A DNA stretch of 64,000 nucleotides from Parapedobacter pyrenivorans. GTDB lineage: Bacteria > Bacteroidota > Bacteroidia > Sphingobacteriales > Sphingobacteriaceae. The notes below the pieces were generated by a model. It did not search any database. It had not been told where the DNA came from and was given only the letters and a program-made list of their open reading frames with translations. The position numbers were made by a program, and so were the translations under genes. Shown here in pieces: positions 63,244 through 64,000 of this stretch; the stretch's first letter is position 1, and the number at the start of each line of letters is the position of its first letter. The stretch spans positions 366,548-430,547 of the forward strand of contig NZ_BMER01000006.1 in the NCBI RefSeq assembly GCF_014636865.1, given 5' to 3'.

Positions 63244-63301
63244 ATTGTGCAAATATAGTCAATTAATCCAAAATCAGCGACTCATAAGTTAAGGCCAACC
63301 C

Positions 63302-64000
63302 CTACAGCAGTCCCTGCTGAGCTTCAAACCGGTATTGCAGGCCGATCTCGTGGGTGGTATTGCCGATGCGCCGGTTCAGCGGCTCATTGCCCGGGTTGAA
63401 CTGGTAGCTGTAGCCCAATCCGAAGCCCCCGAAGTGGAACTGCGCCATCCCCGCAAACTCCCCGTAGCTCCGCACGTTAGCACCGATGCCGAACGTCCGC
63501 TTGATGAATACCAGCGCCGAGGCCTCCGCCTGCGGCCGCAGGCTCTCCGCATACGTCACCAGCACGCTCGGCCGGAACTGGAAGTCAGGCCCCATGTCGA
63601 ACAGCGCACCAGCCGTCAGGTGGTACAGGTTGCGGAAGTTGTACCGGCTGTCGCTGGCCACACCCAGGCTCCCCAGCATCAGCCGCGGAAGCGACAGCCC
63701 CACATAGTAACGCTCCGGACGGTACAGCAGCACCCCGAAGCCCACCAGCGCGTCCGTCTCCTTCACGTCCTCCCGGAAGGCCGGGTCAAGGGGGTCCAGC
63801 TGCGAGAAGCGCCCGTCCAGGTAGCTCACCCCCGCGTTCAGCGAAAGCCCCACGTATTCCGTCTCCGATATCCGCACGCTCTTGGCAAAGAATGCAGAGG
63901 CTTCGGTCAGTTTCTCCACCGCCAGGCTCTCGTGGCGGATGTTCAGCCCAGCCGTCGCACCGAAGCTTTCGAAGCCCACGTGGCCGCTGCCCCAGAATAC
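63302..64000 (-). CDS. PorP/SprF-like membrane protein (partial, N-terminus outside window)
   Basis: The 3' part, about 230 residues, of a PorP/SprF-family outer-membrane protein linked to type IX secretion or gliding. The frame is open to the right edge (VFWGSGHVGFESFGATAG), with the family-type EYVGLSLNAGVSYLDGRFSQLDP, YVGLSLPRLMLGS, FQFRPSVLVTYAE and GLGYSYQFNPGN. A GTG at 63979 is only internal. The DNA is visibly more GC-rich than everything to its left. Unrelated to the island operon; it ends 92 bp before the GntR start. Confidence 0.78.
   Translation of the reverse strand, partial: VFWGSGHVGFESFGATAGLNIRHESLAVEKLTEASAFFAKSVRISETEYVGLSLNAGVSYLDGRFSQLDPLDPAFREDVKETDALVGFGVLLYRPERYYVGLSLPRLMLGSLGVASDSRYNFRNLYHLTAGALFDMGPDFQFRPSVLVTYAESLRPQAEASALVFIKRTFGIGANVRSYGEFAGMAQFHFGGFGLGYSYQFNPGNEPLNRRIGNTTHEIGLQYRFEAQQGLL

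Overview
The window looks like a chromosomal segment of a Bacteroidota bacterium, most likely of the Sphingobacteriaceae type (Pedobacter, Parapedobacter or Sphingobacterium-like; this is inference). The reasons are three SusC/SusD pairs, SusD-type lipoproteins, GH92 mannosidases, DUF3823/DUF4959/DUF5000-type PUL proteins, a PorP/SprF-like protein, TAnnTTTG-type promoter elements and dense gene packing with few Shine-Dalgarno sequences. Nearly everything is on the minus strand. The plus-strand genes are one GntR regulator (38121) and purL (41520). I saw no rRNA, tRNA, CRISPR array, insertion sequence or clear rho-independent terminator.

Region 1 (1 to about 41.4 kb) is one regulon. A GntR/HutC-type repressor gene at 38121 is surrounded by near-identical palindromes of the form CTTGTATATACAAG. 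They lie in front of four minus-strand units and of the regulator itself: (a) aldolase, Gfo/Idh, D-lyxose/mannose isomerase, PfkB kinase and GMC oxidoreductase (4771 to 1); (b) PSD1 cytochrome protein, DUF1501, NHL propeller and DUF2231-cytochrome protein (11894 to 4820); (c) a 14-gene mannoside PUL with three GH92, two GxGYxYP proteins, two SusCD pairs, a beta-helix protein and accessory lipoproteins (37845 to 11988); (d) a FucP-type sugar importer plus a GxDLY/SGNH esterase (41368 to 38854). Reading them together: surface binding and GH92 cleavage release mannose, FucP-type import follows, then isomerisation to fructose, phosphorylation by PfkB and aldol cleavage. A periplasmic c-type cytochrome/DUF1501 module and a GMC oxidoreductase are added under the same operator. 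That redox part is the least explained and most interesting.

Region 2 (41.5 to 45.2 kb) is the housekeeping purine gene purL, squeezed between the two catabolic islands. Its 3' end overlaps the antisense tail of the SMP-30 gene.

Region 3 (45.2 to 63.2 kb) is a second island, an apparent 12-gene minus-strand operon: SusC, SusD, two surface lipoproteins, a Tat-exported Gfo/Idh, a class III aminotransferase, an enolase-superfamily sugar-acid dehydratase, an SDR, a neutral-ceramidase-like hydrolase, an SSS symporter, a second Gfo/Idh and an SMP-30 lactonase. A GntR/FCD regulator lies just upstream, with an inverted pair of TTGTTTACAAA sites in the susC promoter. It has no recognised glycoside hydrolase, so it probably handles a small sugar acid, lactone or amino-sugar derivative.

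The right edge carries the 3' part of an unrelated, visibly more GC-rich PorP/SprF-like gene.
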